Origin: Alphaproteobacteria bacterium
GTDB taxonomy: Bacteria; Pseudomonadota; Alphaproteobacteria; UBA8366; Aestuariispiraceae
Assembly (NCBI GenBank): GCA_006844765.1
Contig: SPJV01000074.1
Coordinates: 1-64,000 of the forward strand
DNA length: 64,000 bases
Direction of reading: 5' to 3'
In this document: in pieces, positions 62,816 through 64,000 of the stretch
How the letters are laid out: every line of letters begins with the position of its first letter
Position numbering within the stretch: the first letter of the stretch is position 1
The notes under the pieces: model-generated
What the model was told of the DNA's origin: nothing
Database searches by the model: none
The model's input: the letters and a program-made list of their open reading frames with translations, nothing else
Position numbers and translations under genes: made by a program

Positions 62816-64000
62816 GTGTCAACTGGTGACAAAAAAGCCCCCTCGACGGACGCCCGTTTAGACGACGGTTCTTATACGTTGGTAATACCGACCTATAGCC
62901 GCCCGGCGCTCCTAGGTCGCTTGCTGAACTATCTTGTCTCATCGGGGTTGGAGGCACCGGTCACAATTCTCGATTCTAGCCCGAAGGAAGAAGCAGACCA
63001 AAACGCGGAGGTGATCGGCACCGTAGATCTGAATATCACTCATCTCAGATTCGATCCATCAATACACCCCTACGAAAAGGTGCGCGCAGGTTTGACTGCG
63101 CTGGATACAGAGTTTTTTTCGATGATCGCCGACGACGATTTAGTTGTCGTTCCTACATTGCGAAAACTTTTAGCCTTCATGAAGGCGAATCCCGACCATG
63201 CCGCTGCGCATGGCATGTACGTCAATTTCAGAGAGTTCGACGAATATTTCCAAATCAGTTACATCGAACAACGTGACATTGAAGTGACCGACGAAACACC
63301 GCTGGAACGCTTCAACTACGCTATGTCGTACTACAACGTCACTTTCTATGCGCTTCAGCGCCGAGAAATGGCGATTAAGGCCTTCGCCCCCGTTGATCGG
63401 TTCAACACAACGTTATGCGGGGAACTGGCCACAGGACTACTAACGGCCATACAAGGCAAGGTAAAGCGCCTGGACGCTTTTTATATTGGCCGAAACACGG
63501 ATGAATCCCTGGGGTATTCCGGCTGGCATCCACACCAATTGTTAGCGGACAGCCCGCAAAAGCTGTTCAAAGACTACAAGAACTTCCGTGCTGTTATTTT
63601 GGAGACGCTGCGCGAAACCGACCGTGACTTGCACAAAGACGCGGAGGATATAGTCGATCTGATTGGCCTAAGATACATTTCCCCGTTCTTAAAACAGGAA
63701 CATCTTGAGTTTATGATCTGCGAGAAGCTTTTCGGTGACCGGGATAGTCGGACCGTTTATACGAATTTCTGGAACAAGTATGTCCGCCCTCAACGACCGG
63801 AAATAGAACAAACTATGTTGTTCCACGACGATGGAAACACCTTCTTTCCAGGAGTACAACACATCACCGATCCACCGCGTGACTATGTCATCTCTCGCGA
63901 CACGATGCATGGTGAGCGGCGTTATCTTATTCACAACGAGTTTTTCTTTCCGGACATCGTCCAGAAACTTTGTACCCTTTCGCGCCACCAAACAGAGTTT
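62816..64000 (+). CDS. TIGR00180-like glycosyltransferase, cut by window edge
   Basis: An open frame of 395 codons without a stop before the window ends. The start is GTG with AAGGGA about 9-10 nt upstream, 14 nt after the ATPase gene. The N-terminus TLVIPTYSRPALLGRLLNYL and the metal motif SMIADDDLVV mark a GT-A glycosyltransferase of the TIGR00180 type. It belongs to the same operon as the exporter. Confidence 0.8.
   Translation, partial: MSTGDKKAPSTDARLDDGSYTLVIPTYSRPALLGRLLNYLVSSGLEAPVTILDSSPKEEADQNAEVIGTVDLNITHLRFDPSIHPYEKVRAGLTALDTEFFSMIADDDLVVVPTLRKLLAFMKANPDHAAAHGMYVNFREFDEYFQISYIEQRDIEVTDETPLERFNYAMSYYNVTFYALQRREMAIKAFAPVDRFNTTLCGELATGLLTAIQGKVKRLDAFYIGRNTDESLGYSGWHPHQLLADSPQKLFKDYKNFRAVILETLRETDRDLHKDAEDIVDLIGLRYISPFLKQEHLEFMICEKLFGDRDSRTVYTNFWNKYVRPQRPEIEQTMLFHDDGNTFFPGVQHITDPPRDYVISRDTMHGERRYLIHNEFFFPDIVQKLCTLSRHQTEF

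Noticed and set aside
1..64000. CRISPR arrays or rRNA genes
   Set aside because: No regularly spaced repeats of CRISPR type and no rRNA sequence were seen on reading the window.

Overview
The window looks like chromosomal DNA of an alphaproteobacterium, probably a marine or soil Rhodospirillales-type lineage. The signs are an adjacent J-domain/CobS/CobT set with BolA opposite, an NDUFA9-type complex I protein, a ZapE ATPase, many GTG and TTG starts, and Sia-type signalling genes. I cannot assign a genus from sequence alone.

Layout. (1) 1-7532: a partner-switching signalling module. A leftward operon encodes a GAF/HD-GYP protein, SiaB-like kinase, SiaC-like protein, a histidine kinase and the start of another gene. 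A large PAS/PP2C phosphatase (SiaA-like) is divergent from it. (2) 7695-10001: an AraC/GyrI regulator and an exported beta-propeller glycosidase-like protein. (3) 10462-13639: a small island bounded by a 14-bp repeat of the 3' end of tRNA-Leu(CAG). It carries a CheD-like protein, a cluster of ACCATAGT repeats, a small gene split by an IS3 element, and a 130-aa protein. (4) 13626-26287: core genes: tRNA-Leu, an NDUFA9-like protein, two secreted paralogues (one frameshifted), a tandem Rid protein, cobT, cobS, a J-domain protein, BolA, a FecR protein, an SDR, zapE and two tRNAs. (5) 26380-44062: accessory DNA. It starts with a tyrosine recombinase downstream of a CAT-anticodon tRNA, then small unknown membrane or exported proteins, a 2178-aa secreted subtilase with cadherin-like and RTX repeats, two divergent IS6 copies with a cut LuxR-type gene between them, an autotransporter-type barrel protein, a second IS3 element and a frameshifted propeller gene. 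(6) 44371-64000: a surface polysaccharide locus running off the right edge.

How the genes fit together. In region 6, a polymerase/ligase-like membrane protein, several glycosyltransferases, a C-methyltransferase and an NAD-dependent epimerase-like protein would build a decorated glycan. The Wzm/Wzt-type ABC transporter (60043-62801) would export it. Three proteins there have unusual architectures: a GT-B-like domain fused to a radical SAM/SPASM domain, a GT2 fused by a coiled coil to a sulfotransferase, and a Wzt-type ATPase with two discoidin-like lobes. In region 1 a phosphatase/kinase pair probably sets the phosphorylation of SiaC. Here the co-encoded c-di-GMP enzyme is an HD-GYP protein rather than the SiaD cyclase known from Pseudomonas.

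The strongest leads for something undescribed are the tRNA-Leu mini-island with its repeat cluster and CheD-like protein, and the three fusion proteins of the polysaccharide locus. Several frameshifts (near 15420, 42830-42910 and 43820) could be real decay or sequencing error; reads would decide.
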